From positions 62,851,479 through 62,915,478 of the forward strand of contig NC_133777.1 in assembly GCF_003597395.2 (NCBI RefSeq): a DNA stretch of 64,000 nucleotides, given 5' to 3'. Made by a program: the position numbers and the translations under genes. Under the pieces are notes generated by a model. The model was not told the origin of the DNA. It searched no databases and worked only from the letters and a program-made list of their open reading frames with translations. Positions 35,640 through 48,778 of this stretch are shown here, piece by piece. This DNA comes from Chelonoidis abingdonii (Eukaryota; Chordata; Testudines; Testudinidae). Numbering within the stretch: position 1 is the stretch's first letter; each line of letters begins with the position of its first letter.

Positions 35640-35738
35640 TAAGGGTCAACAAGGGCAAGCTGGGTTTTACATCAGTTGAGCTAATCAAGGTTTATGCTTG
35701 CTTGGAGTAGAGGGCAAGTGAGCACACTTTGTCGTGGA

Positions 35739-35983
35739 CAGGAGCGGCGCCAGGGTTTTTGGTGCCCTAGGCGGGGGTCCTTCCGCGCTCCCGGTCTTCG
35801 GGGCACTTCAGAGGCAGGTCCCGGAGCGAGTGAAGGACCCGCCGCAGAATTGTCGCCGAAGACCCGGAGTGTGGAAGGACCCCCCGCCACCAAATTGCCG
35901 CCGAGAGCAGCAAAATGCCGCCCCCCGAAATCCTGGTGCCCTAGGCGACCACCTAGGTCGCCTAAATGGAAGCGCTGGCTCTG
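35739..35983. mobile_element. 245-bp GC-rich hAT MITE
   Basis: It starts CAGGAGCGGCGCCAGGG and ends GCGCTGGCTCTG. Flanking octamers GTCGTGGA (35731-35738) and GTTGTGGA (35984-35991) agree at 7 of 8. It is full of GCCGCCG-type words and has an internal GGTGCCCTAGGCG repeat in direct and inverted forms. Confidence 0.8.
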
Positions 35984-35991
35984 GTTGTGGA

Positions 35992-37981
35992 TGTAGCACT
36001 CATCTGACCTCACCTTCATCAAAAAACATTTTCAGTGTTGGATGTCAGCATTGTCCCAGGTGTTTTTAGAAATTTTCTTTCCGCCAAATTTGTGAATATC
36101 TATAAAACTGCATAGAAAATTAGTTTTTACATATGGAAATTCACAGAGCAGGTTAGAAATTGTCTTTTGCTCCTTTTATTTTAAAGCTGAAATGAAGAGC
36201 ATTAGTAACTTTATTTTGTCCCCCTTCTTCTACCTCTTCTTTTTTTATTTTTTTTTATTTTTTGTATGATTGAAACACTTCCTTATCTGTACAGTTACTT
36301 GTGTACATCTTCACAATCACATAAGAAAAAAACTGCTTTTTTTTACGTTGGGGACTGTGGTTTTCAGAAAATTTGTGTTGTTTGTAACCACTGATGACCA
36401 GGCTATTAATAAAGGTGGAGAAGAAGATATTCCAAAACAGAACCTTTGTTTTCTCAGAGCATTTAGTGTTGCTTTTTTGGGACTTCTTGTTTCTCTTGCC
36501 TCCCTTTCCAGAGTCTCCCACCTTTGAAGTAGCTAGTGCTGCTGACCTCGTCCAATCCGGTTTCTATTAAAGTAAATGAAAAGACTCCCGTTGATTTCAG
36601 TGGAAGTTATATTGGGTCTTTCTGTAGATAGCTTCAGTTTTAGATCATGTGACTCTGCACACAGTGTTTGACCTTAAACTCTGCCAGCTTCTTCTTGGAG
36701 CTTCTCAACTTTGGGTTTTGCAAGCAGTAACCCAAAATGCCTTCACTTCTAGTGGTATTTGGGAAACTGCATAGTAAAGGAAGTAACTTGTTTGTTTCAG
36801 TTCAAAGTTCTTTGTTTTAGTGCATATTTTGTTACCTGGCTCTTTTCATTGTGTGCACTTACCTCATTTGTCTTTGTGGAATGAGGTGTCCTGGGATTTG
36901 CTTTGGGCCTAGAACTCTCTTTGCTTGTTGAAATTTCACCCTGTATGTACTATTTGTAAAAATAATTTCCCAAGATAAATAAAAATGTTTTTATGAATTT
37001 AAAAAAGAAACATCAGGTCCATATCCTGTATTGATAACTGCATGAGCAGACCTTGGTACTTCAAGAACCCCATTGTTTCAGTGGGGGTCAGTGCAGGCTC
37101 TGGGTCTGCCACTACAGTTGTCTGGGCAGGGGCAGGGCCTTAGTTAAAATAAACAAAGATCCCTTGCAATGATTCCAACTCAAAACACAACACTATGCTA
37201 ATGTGCTGAGACTATGAAAGTGAAAATGTCTAGAAACTATCTAGCTTAGTATATTTTAATGGTTCAAGATAAGGACAAATGTAAAATAGCAAACAAATAG
37301 CATAATAGTGAAAGGTGATTTGAAAATTTGCTCAGTTTTTAAAAAAAAAATTGATAAAATTTTGTTTGCTTTAAGCCTGGAGAAATTCCTTTAGCTGGTT
37401 AAATTAAAAAGACATTCATTTTGCTGCTATGAATCACTGTATGTTGTTTAGGAGCTTTCTAAAAATTAGACAACAACTAATTGTCCTCAGGAAAAAAAAA
37501 ATTCTCACAGGGTTGTACTACTGAATAATAGAGTGGTGGAAGTCATTCATTTTGACATACAAATTGTGCATGTGCTTCTTGGACCAGGAAGAGAGAGATA
37601 CTTAGTATTCAAGTTTGTTTCTGTGTAGGATCACTGCAGCTCTGAATAGGGAGGTTATTAGAGAGATTAAACATATACTATTGCAGTTGATTTAAGCAGA
37701 TACATGTTTAAGATGGCAAGGTGACTTTTATTTTGTATTTGCTAAGCATATCTTATGTTCTTGTCTTTTTGCCAAAAATTAATTGCAAACAGAAAAGGAA
37801 ATATTTTAGCTTCATTTCTGCTTAAGAGACTGCTGTAAAAATAAAATAGAATTAATAAAAACATTATGGGTAAGTGTTATGCAAAATTCTGAGCAGTTGA
37901 CTTTATTGCTGTTGTCTTCACAATAAAGGCACGTAATATAGCATTACCTGTTGCATATCAATGTATGGTTATGCCCTAAAC
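35992..37981. other. Intron segment without recognisable feature
   Basis: This is AT-rich intron sequence. An AATAAA with nearby A-rich sequence near 36975-37010 might be the trace of an old retroposed transcript, but no coding similarity supports it. Confidence 0.5.
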
Positions 37982-38224
37982 CAGTGTTTCCCAAACTTGG
38001 GACGCCACTTGTGTAGGGAAGGCCCAATGGGAGCTGCCGGAAGCAGCGTGGGCCGAGGGATGTACTAGCCGCTGCTTTCGGCAGCTCCCATTGGCCTGGA
38101 GCAGCAAACAGCAGCCAGTGGGAGCTGCGATTGGCCGACCTGCAGACGTGGCAGGTAAACACACCAGCCCAGCCCGCCAGGGGCTTTCCCTACACAAGCA
38201 GCATCCCAAGTTTGGCAAACACTG
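37982..38224. mobile_element. hAT MITE, CAGTGTTTCCC ends, perfect duplication
   Basis: The ends CAGTGTTTCCCAAAC and GTTTGGCAAACACTG are inverted. CCCTAAAC flanks both sides exactly (37974-37981 and 38225-38232). The right half carries GTGGCAGGTAAACAC from the shared palindromic core. The mirrored half is missing on the left, so this copy lost one arm internally. Confidence 0.9.
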
Positions 38225-38232
38225 CCCTAAAC

Positions 38233-40194
38233 AATTAATTTATTATGCATTCTCTCTTGTAATCTTTTTCTATGGGTTGGATGTTACATTTGTGACCAAT
38301 TAAACTGAAAAAGTCTCAGCTTTCTGTAAGCAACTTATATTTATTATATATGTCAGGACTTTGCCATTCTTGTTAATAGAAAATTTGAAGCCCTCCAAGC
38401 AAGATTTGTTAGTCTTTTTTATTAGTGTATGTGTAAGTATGAAGTTGTATCCTTGAAGACCAGAAAGAGTATTAAACCAAGACCTCTTAAGTCAGAACTG
38501 TTCATTTTACCACAGAGTTTGTTCCATGGAGGAAATGACAGCATCATGGGTAGGGCTCTGTGTGGTCTGGGAGGTAGCAATCAGTTTGTGAAAGCTGCTT
38601 CTCATTCCACAAATAGGCTTTGAGAGGATGTATTATGCAAGCCTAATGCAAACTGAAGAACTGTAGCATCATTGGAAGCTGCTTTTTTAAAGCAGCTCTG
38701 TAGTGAAAAGGAAATTATTCATTGCTGCTTCAGACCTAATCTTTGGGGGAAGGTAAATTTCCTTTGTTGCATGTGGGGACTAAGCATGAAGCCCCTATTA
38801 ATAATTGGTTTTGTTTATCTAATTCCTCATCCACAGTATTAAAAAATTTACCCTTTAGTAGTAGTATTGGAGTGCGGCGGGTTCCCTTCCCCCCAAGCAT
38901 CACCAGAAATCCTTGCAAAATAACGATGCCTGTATATTTAGCTGTTCCAAGTTATTATATGTATTTCTGCTGCAGTGACTCTGTAATGCGCACCAGATGG
39001 GATTAGATAATTAGTATTTTTTTAGCTAGATAAATCAGAGCTTTTCTAGTTGGCAAGTTACTGGGCCCTACACAAGTAAGTGTGAATAAGAGTCAATACT
39101 GCTCCTTCTACCCCAAAATGCTCCATGTTAAGGGGTAAGGCATAGGGGAAGCAAATCAAGCAAATCTACCTGGTTTCCAGGGTCTCCTCTGGAGGACTGC
39201 AAATCTCTAACAGTGGTCATGTCACTAATATCATCAGTCTCCATGTATATCTCTAATGTGCCATTGAATCACTTGGCTATTAAAAATTACACACGGAACT
39301 GCTTGTATCAAAGCAGTGGTTCACAGTATTAAAACAGTATTCCCATATGTGGTGGTCTGGTTCCTCAAATATATTTCACCAACTTTATGTGTTAGTGCAG
39401 TTGACTTTCACAGAAAGTCAAAGGTGACAGTAGAATTGTATGTAGACAGCATGATTTTCCCTGTGTGTGTGAAATAGTGCATAACTGACAATAGTGTCCT
39501 GTAAAGAAAAGGCTACCCCACAGGGATGGCTGTCCCGTATGGCTGTTAGACTTTTTTTTTTTTTTTTTGCCATGGTAGCTTCTTCAGTGGACTTAAGAGG
39601 TGCCAGTCATTTAATAACTGTTTTAAAGGGACAGTGATGGAACTTAGTTTAGTGTGTGTGCTCTTTTTAATTTTCAAAACCTAATGTTAATAGAACTGTT
39701 TGCATCCTTGCTTATGTCCTGAACACTGGAACCTAACAGGAACATAGGGATGTGTATAGGCAGTTCACTTTGAGAAGCAAAATCTGGCCAAGTGGGTGCT
39801 CTGCTTGGTCCGCCATTGGTGTAGTCACAAGATGTATGTTTCTTACAGAAGTCATGGATTCAATGTTGTGTTTTGTTCCCTCCCCTAACTCCTGACTTTT
39901 GGTGTCTTGGGACTCTTTCCCATGGGTGAATGGAGGTAACAGCAGTATTTGAACCTCAAAAGCTTCTGGAAATCAGGAACTCTCCTGATTAGTTAGTGAT
40001 TTATCTTGTGTGTGTGCTTGGGAAGAGCAGACCATGAACTTCAGGACTTCTTTACTTTACTTTTTGTTGTTGTTTGCATGTTTGAAAAAAATTGGAGGTT
40101 ACCTCAGATCCAGTCCTGCAAACACTCACTATGGGACAGTGTTTGCTACTTACTGTGAGTAATCTCTTAAAATTTTTATTTTTTTTTAAATTTG
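38233..40194. other. Intron segment without recognisable feature
   Basis: AT-rich sequence with a T-run of about 19 bases near 39550 and no supported gene or repeat family. Confidence 0.5.
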
Positions 40195-40356
40195 GAATAT
40201 CAGAGAATATCAGGGTTGGAAGGGACCTCAGGAGGTCATCTAGTCCAATCCCCTGCTCAAAGCAGGATCAATCTGCAGATCCCTAAATGGCCCCCTCAAG
40301 GCTTGAACTCTCAACTCTGGGCTTAGCAGGCCAATGCTCAAACCACTGAGCTTACA
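40195..40356 (-). mobile_element. tRNA-headed SINE with CR1-like tail
   Basis: On the minus strand the head reads AAGCTCAGTGGTTTGAGCAT (A box) and GAGTTCAAGCCTT (B box), like a tRNA. It is followed by a body GATCCTGCTTTGAGCAGG and a tail GACCTCCTGAGGTCCC ending in GATATTCTCTGATATTC, which resembles the CR1 3' end. A polymerase III SINE with a CR1-type tail, presumably mobilised by CR1, is a known feature of cryptodiran turtles. The A-rich or T-rich sequence at 40170-40190 lies just outside. Confidence 0.8.
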
Positions 40357-40911
40357 GTAGTAAGCAATATACCACTCTGTGTTTGTGGGATTGGACAACT
40401 TTTCTATCGCTTCTGCTGGTTTCACATTGGATGTGCACTCAATATGGAAGTTGGCATGTTTGGGTTCTTAGGGCTTGATCATATGCTCATTGAAGTTAAT
40501 AGCAAAGCTTCCATTGACTTTAACAGTGCAGGATTGGGACCTTAATATATACTGTTGCTGTCACTGGGCTCAAGGCTGTTTGATCTCCATCTATTTGAAA
40601 ATACATCTTATTCTCAGGGTATTGTTTGACATTGCTTAGGTCCTTATCCTGCAAAGACTTAAACACATGCTTAACTTTGTTCACTGCCTCAGTGGAAGTA
40701 ATTACAGTGTGTAAAGTTAAGCACGTGTGTAAGAACCAGGGCCTTAATTTGTATTTTGTTTAATTTTAGGGAGATAACTTTGCTGTCCCCATTCGCCTGA
40801 CATAATTTACATGGGAAACAAATGAAAATGTTTCCTTGATAAATCCTTAGTGGTGAGTAGCATGTGTGTAAATACATTGCTGCTGCTGCTGCTGCCAGGA
40901 AGGGCTCTGAC

Positions 40912-41145
40912 CAGGGCTGGCTCCAGACACCAGCCCAGCAAGCAGCTGCTTGGCGTGACCAACGTTGAGGGGGCGGCACGTCCGGGTCTTCATCGGCAAT
41001 TCGGCAGCGGGTCCCTCACTCCCTCTTGGAGCAAAGGACCAGCCGCCGAAGACTGAAGCGGCAGTGGTAGAGCTGCAGGTCGTGTTCGCGGGGTTTTTTC
41101 CTTTTTTTGCTGCTTGGGGTGGCAAAAACCCTGGAGCCAGCCCTG
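40912..41145. mobile_element. 234-bp hAT MITE with perfect duplication
   Basis: The left end CAGGGCTGGCTCCAG and right end CTGGAGCCAGCCCTG are perfect inverses over 15 bases. GCTCTGAC flanks both sides exactly (40904-40911 and 41146-41153). A CTG triplet tract (about 40878-40896) lies just before it. Confidence 0.93.
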
Positions 41146-42079
41146 GCTCTGACTATTTAAATATATTTAATATTTATAGCAAAACAAGTTCATTTTGGAG
41201 TGTGGTGTCCGATTTTTCGAACAGCCCATTTAGTCAATCACATAATTAATGGGCTCAGCTACTTATAACACAGACCACTTTTTGAATTGCACTCCAAGTG
41301 CAAGCAGCAGCCTTATGTGGCACACAGTGTCAATCAGGACTTTGTGAGACACTGAATGGCGCAATTACTTGCCAACACAAAAGCACTCAGAGCTTTTGAG
41401 CTGGTGATCTTGATGCATCAAGATACTTCACGCTTGAGGCACAGGAGCAACCTGCCACCTGGATTTTCTCTAAAGCCTTTCAATTGAAAAAATATTTAAT
41501 CTTTGTGTGTTCTCATTTGACACCATCATTTAGTTTTATTGCTGTTTCTTGTCATATCTGTGTGAGAAAATCTGAAAATGAGAGGATCAGAGATGACCTG
41601 AGGCTCAAACAAGGCAAGTGACTGCTTAGCGTCCAGTAGTCAACAAGAGGAGTGTTTTTGTACTGTAATTACACCAAATGGCTATCACACACACAAACAT
41701 TAGGCCAGGTTTTCATATTGCCAGAGAGGTCTAAGGATTTGGCTCTACTGTATGCCTGTGGACTGCAAATCCTAAACATGAATTCTTATCTGAGGACCCA
41801 CACATCATAAAGCTGGTTCTGGAGAGGATAAATTTGGCTAATTCCTAGGGGTAGGCAGGGCAGCTAGTAGGAGCTCCAGGAACATGCCATATGGTTGGCC
41901 AATGATGCAGGGTTTACATACTGGCCCAAATTAAACAGAGAAAGTTTAATCCAAGAGAAGTTCTGTGGTAATAGTAATCATGTCTTGGTGCTTCGGCTAC
42001 AGTGCCTTCAAGTTTATTAGTGGAGGAAACAAGACAGTAACATAAGTCCAAAGAGCCATGTATCAATGAGAAAATGAGA

Positions 42080-42290
42080 GCAGTATCTAGTGGTTTAAAT
42101 CAGGAGATTAGTAGTCAAGACTCCTCCTGAATTCTGTTCTCAGCTAACTTGCTGTGTGACCTTGGGCAAGTAATTTCATCTCTCTCTCTTTCTGTTTTTC
42201 CTATCTGTAAAATGGGTGCGGTAATATATATCTCAGCAGGATATTCTGAGGCCTAATTAATGCTTCTAAAGTGCTTTGCTACTCTTGGGG
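42080..42290 (+). mobile_element. MIR SINE
   Basis: It has the typical MIR order: a TAGTGGTTTAAATCAGGAG head, the core TTGCTGTGTGACCTTGGGCA, then TATCTGTAAAATGGGTG and the tail CTAAAGTGCTTTGCTA. It is among the clearest ancient SINEs in the window. Confidence 0.85.
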
Positions 42291-43099
42291 GGGGGGGAAA
42301 GCACAACAGAGTTGTGTTGAAAACTGCATCACTAACTACTGACATGCTATCTCCGCCTCCCAATGGTAGCAAGTGTTGGAAGGACTGAAGAATAAAAGGC
42401 AATGGTGTAAGAGTAGGGAAGCTCAAACTTTGCTTGGCTGTGGAGTTCATTGGTAACTTGAGGTGAGGATAGCACTTGACTTGCATTTGCACTTCCCTTT
42501 TAATGTGGGTTGTGATCCATTATAGTTGCTACCAAGGTGGGAGCAGAGTCTTCCCAGGCTGCCCCTCTTTACTAAAATCTATGTGGCCCCATGTTGAATT
42601 ATATATACTTCTGGGTTGCAGGCCTCACATTGTACATTCCTTATATAGGCTTGAGAATGAGGGGAGAGATATGGACCAGAACAGGTCTAATCCATGTGTA
42701 ATTGCAATAATATATTCAAGTGTGTTATCATCATGCTGTTTGGTAAAAATGTTTTTCATTAATTCTTTTAACACCTTCCTTATTTCTCCCAGGTTGCTTA
42801 TCAAGTCTCTCACCTTCAGTTGGCTTTTAACCTCCCATGAAATGGTGACCTCAGCTATGGCTAGATGTACAGCTGGCACATTAATTAATTGAGATGGAAC
42901 AAAGACTGCTACAAATAATTAATAGGATAATTGGCTTATGGAGATAGCTTAGTTATTGAGAGATGGGGAGATGAATGGCATAAACACAACTTGTACAATA
43001 AAGACTCTTCCAAACTACTTATTCTCCTGGTCTGATGATGGCCGGATTACAAAATTAAATGCAAAGTGAAAGCAGTGCTACTGTATATCTCATACCTTG

Positions 43100-43815
43100 C
43101 TTTATTCTTCAGTGGAACAGGTGAGGGGAAAAATGAGACTCTGTTCTGTATGCTATGTATAACCTGTATGCTCAAAAGGTCTGTTACACCCCCCCCCCAC
43201 ACACACACCCCTTCTGTCTCCTCTCTCTCTTTGAATACCTGTGAAAAAATTAGACAGGTTTCTAACCATTAGAGGAGTGAAGTTCTGGAACAGCCTTCCA
43301 AGGAGAGTAGTGGGGGCAAAAGACATATCTGGCTTCAAGACTAAGCTTGATAAGTTTATGGAGGGGATGTATGATGGGATAGCCTGATTTTGCAATTAAT
43401 TCATCTTTGATTTATTAGCAGGTAAATATGCCCAGTGGTCTGTGATGGGATGTTAAATGGGGTGGGATCTGAGTTACTGCAGAGAATTCTTTCCTGGGTG
43501 GTGGCTGGTGAGTCTTGTCCACATGCTCAGGGTTTAACTGATCACCATATTTGGAGTCGGGAAGGAATTTTCCTCCAGGGAACATTGGCAAAGGCCCTGA
43601 GGTTTTTCACCTTCCTCTGCAGCGTGGGGCACGGGTCACTTGCTGGAGGATTCTCTGCACCCTGAGGTCTTTAAACTACGATTTGAGCACTTTAATAACT
43701 CAGACATAGGTTAGGGGTTTGTTCCAGGAGTGGGTGGGTGAGACTCTGTGTCCTGCATTGTGCAGGAGGTCAGACTAGATGACCATAATGGTCCCTTCTG
43801 ACCTTAAGCTTATGA
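43100..43815 (+). mobile_element. CR1 LINE 3' end
   Basis: Plus-strand translation near 43260 gives FWNSLPRRVVGAKDISGFK, the C terminus of CR1 ORF2. It is followed by a 3' UTR that ends GTCAGACTAGATGACCATAA then TGGTCCCTTCTGACC, the CR1 terminus. The body is 5'-truncated, as usual for CR1. A C-run and CA/CT tracts occur at 43190-43230. Confidence 0.85.
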
Positions 43816-46800
43816 GTTTAAGTGGCTTTCCCCCTCCCCCTCCCTCCGGGAATGCTTGTGGAATAAGTGGGCTGCTTGAACAGCTGGAAGATTAGAAGAG
43901 CTCCCAGGTAGACAAGGTGTCTGGAACTCTAATCAGGCAGTGATCACACACCCAATACATGGACACTGCATGGACACTGCCTGAGGTGGAGTGTGACCAG
44001 CCAGACTCGGCCAAGTCATCTCTAGTCGCAGGCCATGAGGAGCGGGTCCTTTAAAGGGGAAAGGACCATGTGCTCTATGTTGCACTCACAAGATTGTACC
44101 TCCCGTAAAGGCCCTTCGGCAGGGACCACCTGGCCAGTGATTTGCTGCGTTGCATTCCATCATGCCTCAGGAAGACTTACCTTCATCGCACCGTCCATCG
44201 CTGCGCCAGGAGACACTTATCTTGAACGATCCTGACATCTCCAGTGCTGTGCCTGTCCTGGGATCATGAATATGCGAGTGTGTGACCCCACACTCCTTCT
44301 TTTGAGCTTAGCTATCAGTATAATAAGCATGCTGCTTTCTGCCAAACTCTGGTGGGTCATTAGTCCTTCCTAAGCTTACTAGCTGGCCCAATTTTGAGTA
44401 ACAGACTCTAGTTATCTTGCTATGTGAGGGTCCCTAAAGTATCTATGTTTTCAGTGTAGTTAAATAAAAACTGTGAGTTTGTTATGTGGTAGTTTTAAAT
44501 AGGGAAAAATGCAACATCCATATTTGCTGTAAGATTTGAGAGATTTGCGTATGGGCTCCTTATTGAAATCAGATAAGACAATAAATCATTCATTGCTACT
44601 GGAATTACTTATGTTTCTCAGTTTCTCCATTTGATTATCACAAGACAGTGGGGTTCTGCCTTTATTTCTAGTGACTTAAATGAAAACACACTCACTCTTT
44701 GTGCTGCTGGAGAAATAAGTTAAAATATTGTGAATCACATTAACAATGAGGGATTCATTGCCCCAGCATGGCTTGTCACACGTTATCCTTGCAGATTTTC
44801 ATGGGTTATTAATGCATAGTTTTAAAAGAAGATGACCTTAGTTGTTATGCTGCAAAGGAGAGAGAGAGAGAAGCTGTGGCTGGTGTAGGTGTTACTGCAG
44901 ACCAAGTGCAAACAATGTGGAAATATTCTTCACTCAGACTAAATCTGTTTTGCATGTAAAGGAAACTATGACTGACTCTCAAGATGCTGGAAGCTTGTAC
45001 CACCAGAGGTACTGGGTGATGATAGATGGTTTAGACTATATGTATGTTAAAGTAAGTGTAATATGTTGCCTTGTTTCATGCTCTTCTAATATAGTTGAAA
45101 CCTTTTGATATGGATATACAGTTTCTTTGTGTTTGTTCCAAGGCTTAATGTAAATTTAGTTTTGATTTATACTGATCCAGACTGGTAATGTGAACAAGAT
45201 TCTTCCAAACATGTCAGATGATGGTTTCATTGTTGTTTTTTTTTTGTCTGTTTCTTTTTAAATGGCTCATAGTTTTTCAAAAAGAATGCACATGTTGAAT
45301 TGAATGTCAATGTGTAATATTGTTTTTTATCATCTGTTAATTTTAATGGGATTCATGCCAGAGCAATCTTAGATATTGGAAGGCAAAGCAATATTGACTT
45401 AGTGGTAGTAGCTGAATATACAGTATTTGTGAGGAAAAGAAATAGAATCATTTATTGATATATGGCACTGAAAGAAATGGATTGGGAATCCAAACGGATT
45501 TTTTTTTTTTAAAATAGTCACTTCTAATGCAGGTGTGAAGCGCTGAGGATCGCTGCTTCTCTTCCTAATTTATAAGAGTCTCCAAGGCTCTGTGGGGCTA
45601 GAATCGTATTCCAGTTTATGCTGGTGTAAACTAGAGTAACTCCACTCATTAACACTGAAATTTAGCTCAGCAAGGTACAGTCTGCAGCTAGTGGAGTGTG
45701 CTTCTAGGTGCAGCAACAAAGTGTATAACTAAGCGCATTTTGATCCTTGGGGCTTTATCAAGGCGTGGAGCTCATAAGATCATAGGAGACAAAATAAGAT
45801 GCTTTAAACAGAACAAAGGTGTTACACGGAAAAAGTCCTCCGGCAAATAGGTGGGGAGGTCTGCCTCCACAAGGTTCCTTCAGGTAACCTTATAAAAGCA
45901 GCTCCTTACTCTACCAATCTGCTACTTTTATAAGCTTGCCAGATGTTTCTCAGAGTCCATGGCTGGGCTGTCAGCCCCCTCCCTGCTTCACTTCTCTACC
46001 CTGTACACGTGTGGGAGATCTACATAGGGATTTAACACTGCCTGCTGGTATTCAGTACAGGCCTTTGTACCCTATGACAGGATGCAAATGCAGTTTCAAG
46101 TCTCCGTGTACACAGGGTCTAGGTATCTTCAGGTGAAAGGCAGTGAGACTGAATCAACCCTTGTCTTGCACTTATTTTTACATGCCGGTGCAAATGGGTC
46201 ATCAGATTAAAATAAGCCAGGTAAAAATTGGCAGTTAGAATAAATGGCCTAATATTTAAAAAATTAGTTGTTGGGGGCAGAAGGAACGTACCACTGAGGA
46301 TGGAAAGAACAAAGGGGATAGATCCTCAGTATGCTGGGGTTCAGGCCAAGGTCTGGGTGATGTGTCTTTCCTTGTCCTCTGACCCCATTTTTAAAAAACT
46401 TAATTCTGGGGATTACCAAAATAATGAGCTGAGATGAGTAGAGCATGCACTAGCTTGTGTTGTATGAAAATCTTTGTTCCTCCATGACTCAGAATTTAGC
46501 ATGTCCCAGGTGACTGTGCCTTATTGTTCTGAATTGATACTATCTGTTAGTTGCTGTAATTGAGCTCAAATGTGTGGCAAAAAGTTATATGTTTCTTTGT
46601 TTTTAAAGATTCACTGCTCTTCTCATGAGCCCAACAGCAACTTTACTCAACGTCACCTCTCAAGTTAAAGTAATTTAATAGCCAGGATTTGCTGCACTGC
46701 TGTTCTTGCATTAGACTTCAGTAATCTGTTTTGCATAACACTAGACACATACATTTGTGTTTTATTACAGATTTTACTGTAATGATAGTTTTCTCTGAGT

Positions 46801-46934
46801 AAAAAGTGAAGGAAGCCCTCAGGATTTACTCCCAAGTTTGTAAAAAGACATTTGGGGAAGTGTAATCTTTTTCTTGGTTTCTAACTATAAGGTTACCCTA
46901 ATGTAACAAACTGCTTCTCTTTACATTTGTACAT
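43816..46934. other. Intron segment, no supported gene
   Basis: From 43850 to 44300 base composition is richer in GC than its surroundings, with a 66-codon frame at 44035-44235. I recognise no protein. From 45760 to 46130 a TATAAAAGC motif and mixed composition could belong to an old LTR. Neither is firm. The remainder is AT-rich intron. Confidence 0.45.
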
Positions 46935-46967
<33 letters not shown>

Positions 46968-46968
46968 T
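46935..46968. repeat. (TC)n microsatellite followed by T run
   Basis: A TC dinucleotide tract of about 25 bases runs directly into about 9 T. Confidence 0.95.
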
Positions 46969-47739
46969 AAGCCTAACAAACCATTTATCAGTTTTCCATT
47001 TTCCAGGTGCTTTACAAACTAATGGTTTTAGCCTCTAATAACTCTGAAGAATAGGTGATCAGTTAATGCCACAAAATCACATTCTTTCCTTGAATAGTTT
47101 CAGTTTCTCAATTCTGATGCTGGCCCAGTATAGCTGTCTGATCAATATAACCCTTTATTTTCTCTTCCTGCCTTGTTAAATGCTAGAAGTACCAACTAAC
47201 CCCATTACAGCAGTGCAGATGGCTCGGTGCTAAATCTGTAACACTGATACAAAAGAAGAGATTTCCACTTCCTATATCTATGAACCAAGGATTAACAGAC
47301 AGATGCATTCACCACTGTCTAGGTTCTCCTCCCATCCAAATCTGGAAGGATCTGTAAGCAGGACATTGGCTCATAGCTGTTTGCAGAGTGAGTCAGTTCA
47401 GTTATCTCATCAGCCTTTCTCTTATAGGTGAACTTGAAAGCTTTTTTTGGAGGGGGAGAGGAATAAGAGCCGACATCCGTAATAGAATTTGAGAAGTTGA
47501 GGGTGATGGTGATGGGGAGGAATCAGTTTAATTTTTATATTTAAAAAAGGTTTTAAATCAGCTCCTTACACTTTTATACCAAGACCTGATTTGGAGATTC
47601 TGTATTTCCTCTGCAAGAATTAATGATACTGCTAACAACTAAAGCAGAGAAGAGAAACATGGGGCTTCAGTGTTTGGGATGTCATTTGGCAATTAACATA
47701 GTCCTTAACTCAGGTTTTGGCAGGTGAGAGAGGTGTGTG

Positions 47740-48778
47740 AAGATCCTCTAGATCTCTGTCAGGCATTCTTAAAACTACAATATCCACCTGCTGAAGTGAA
47801 AAAACAGATTGACAGAGCCAGAAGAGTACCCAGAAGCCACCTACTACAGGACAGGCCTAACAAAGAAAATAACAGAACGCCACTAGCCATCACCTGCAGC
47901 CCCCAACTAAAACCTCTCCAGCGCATCATCAGAGATCTACAACCTATCCTTAAAGATATGCCTCACTTCACAGATCTTGGGAGACAGCCAGTCCTCGCTT
48001 AGACAGCCTCCCACCTGAAGCAATATCCACCACAGCAACCGCACACCCTACAACATAAACACTACCCAGGAAACCTATCCTTGCAACACAGCCGATGGCC
48101 AACTCTGTTCCACATATCTATTCAAGTGACACCATCATAGATAATCACATCAGCCACGCCATCAGGGGCTCGTTCACCTGCACATCTACCAATGTGATAT
48201 ATGCATCATGTGCAGCAATGCCCCTCTGCCATGTACATTGGCCAAACGGGACAGTCTCTACGCAAAAGAATAAATGGGACAAAATTGACATCAGGAACAT
48301 AACATTCAAAACCAGTGGGAGAACACTTCAGCTTCTAACCACTCAGTGACAGACTGAAGTGGCAATTTTTGCAACAAAAAAACTTCACAAACAGACTCCA
48401 AAGAGAGACTACTGAATCAAATTAATATGCAAATTAGATACAATTACATTAGTTTAAACAGAGACTGGAATGGTTGGGTCATTACACTAATTGAATCTAT
48501 TTCCCTATGTTAAGTTCTCCTCACACCTTCTATGGGTCATCTCAATTATCACTTCAAAAGTTTTTTTTTTCCTCCTGCTGATAATAGCTCATCTCAATTG
48601 ATTAGACTCTTCCTGATGGTACGCATACTTTCACCTTTTCATTTTCTCTGTATGTATAAATATCTCCTGTCTGTGTGTTCCATTCTATGCATCCGAAGAA
48701 ATGAGCTGTAGCTCACGAAAGCTTATGCTGAAATAAATGTTAGTCTCTAAGGTGCTACAAGTACTCCTGTTCTTTTTA
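47740..48778 (+). mobile_element. Penelope-like element (Neptune type), 3' part
   Basis: A 92-codon frame at 47724-48002 contains LKPLQRIIRDLQPILKD, a stretch typical of Neptune-type Penelope proteins. Further on, in another frame, YIGQTGQSLRKRING appears (about 48234-48278), the conserved part of the GIY-YIG endonuclease domain. The 3' end carries GAAGAAATGAGCTGTAGCTC and GTTAGTCTCTAAGGTGC, shared in inverted form with 54911-55262. Stops and frame changes show that the copy is dead and 5'-truncated. Confidence 0.85.

Noticed and set aside
42476..42892. 138-codon plus-strand frame
   Set aside because: No similarity, no splice context, and a competing minus-strand frame of similar length. It is probably chance.
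44035..44235. 66-codon frame in a GC-richer patch as a hidden exon
   Set aside because: No recognised protein and no convincing splice sites. Left as an unclassified intron segment.
47724..48002. Candidate new host gene (92 codons)
   Set aside because: The sequence is the Neptune-type Penelope protein, followed by frame breaks and the element's 3' end.
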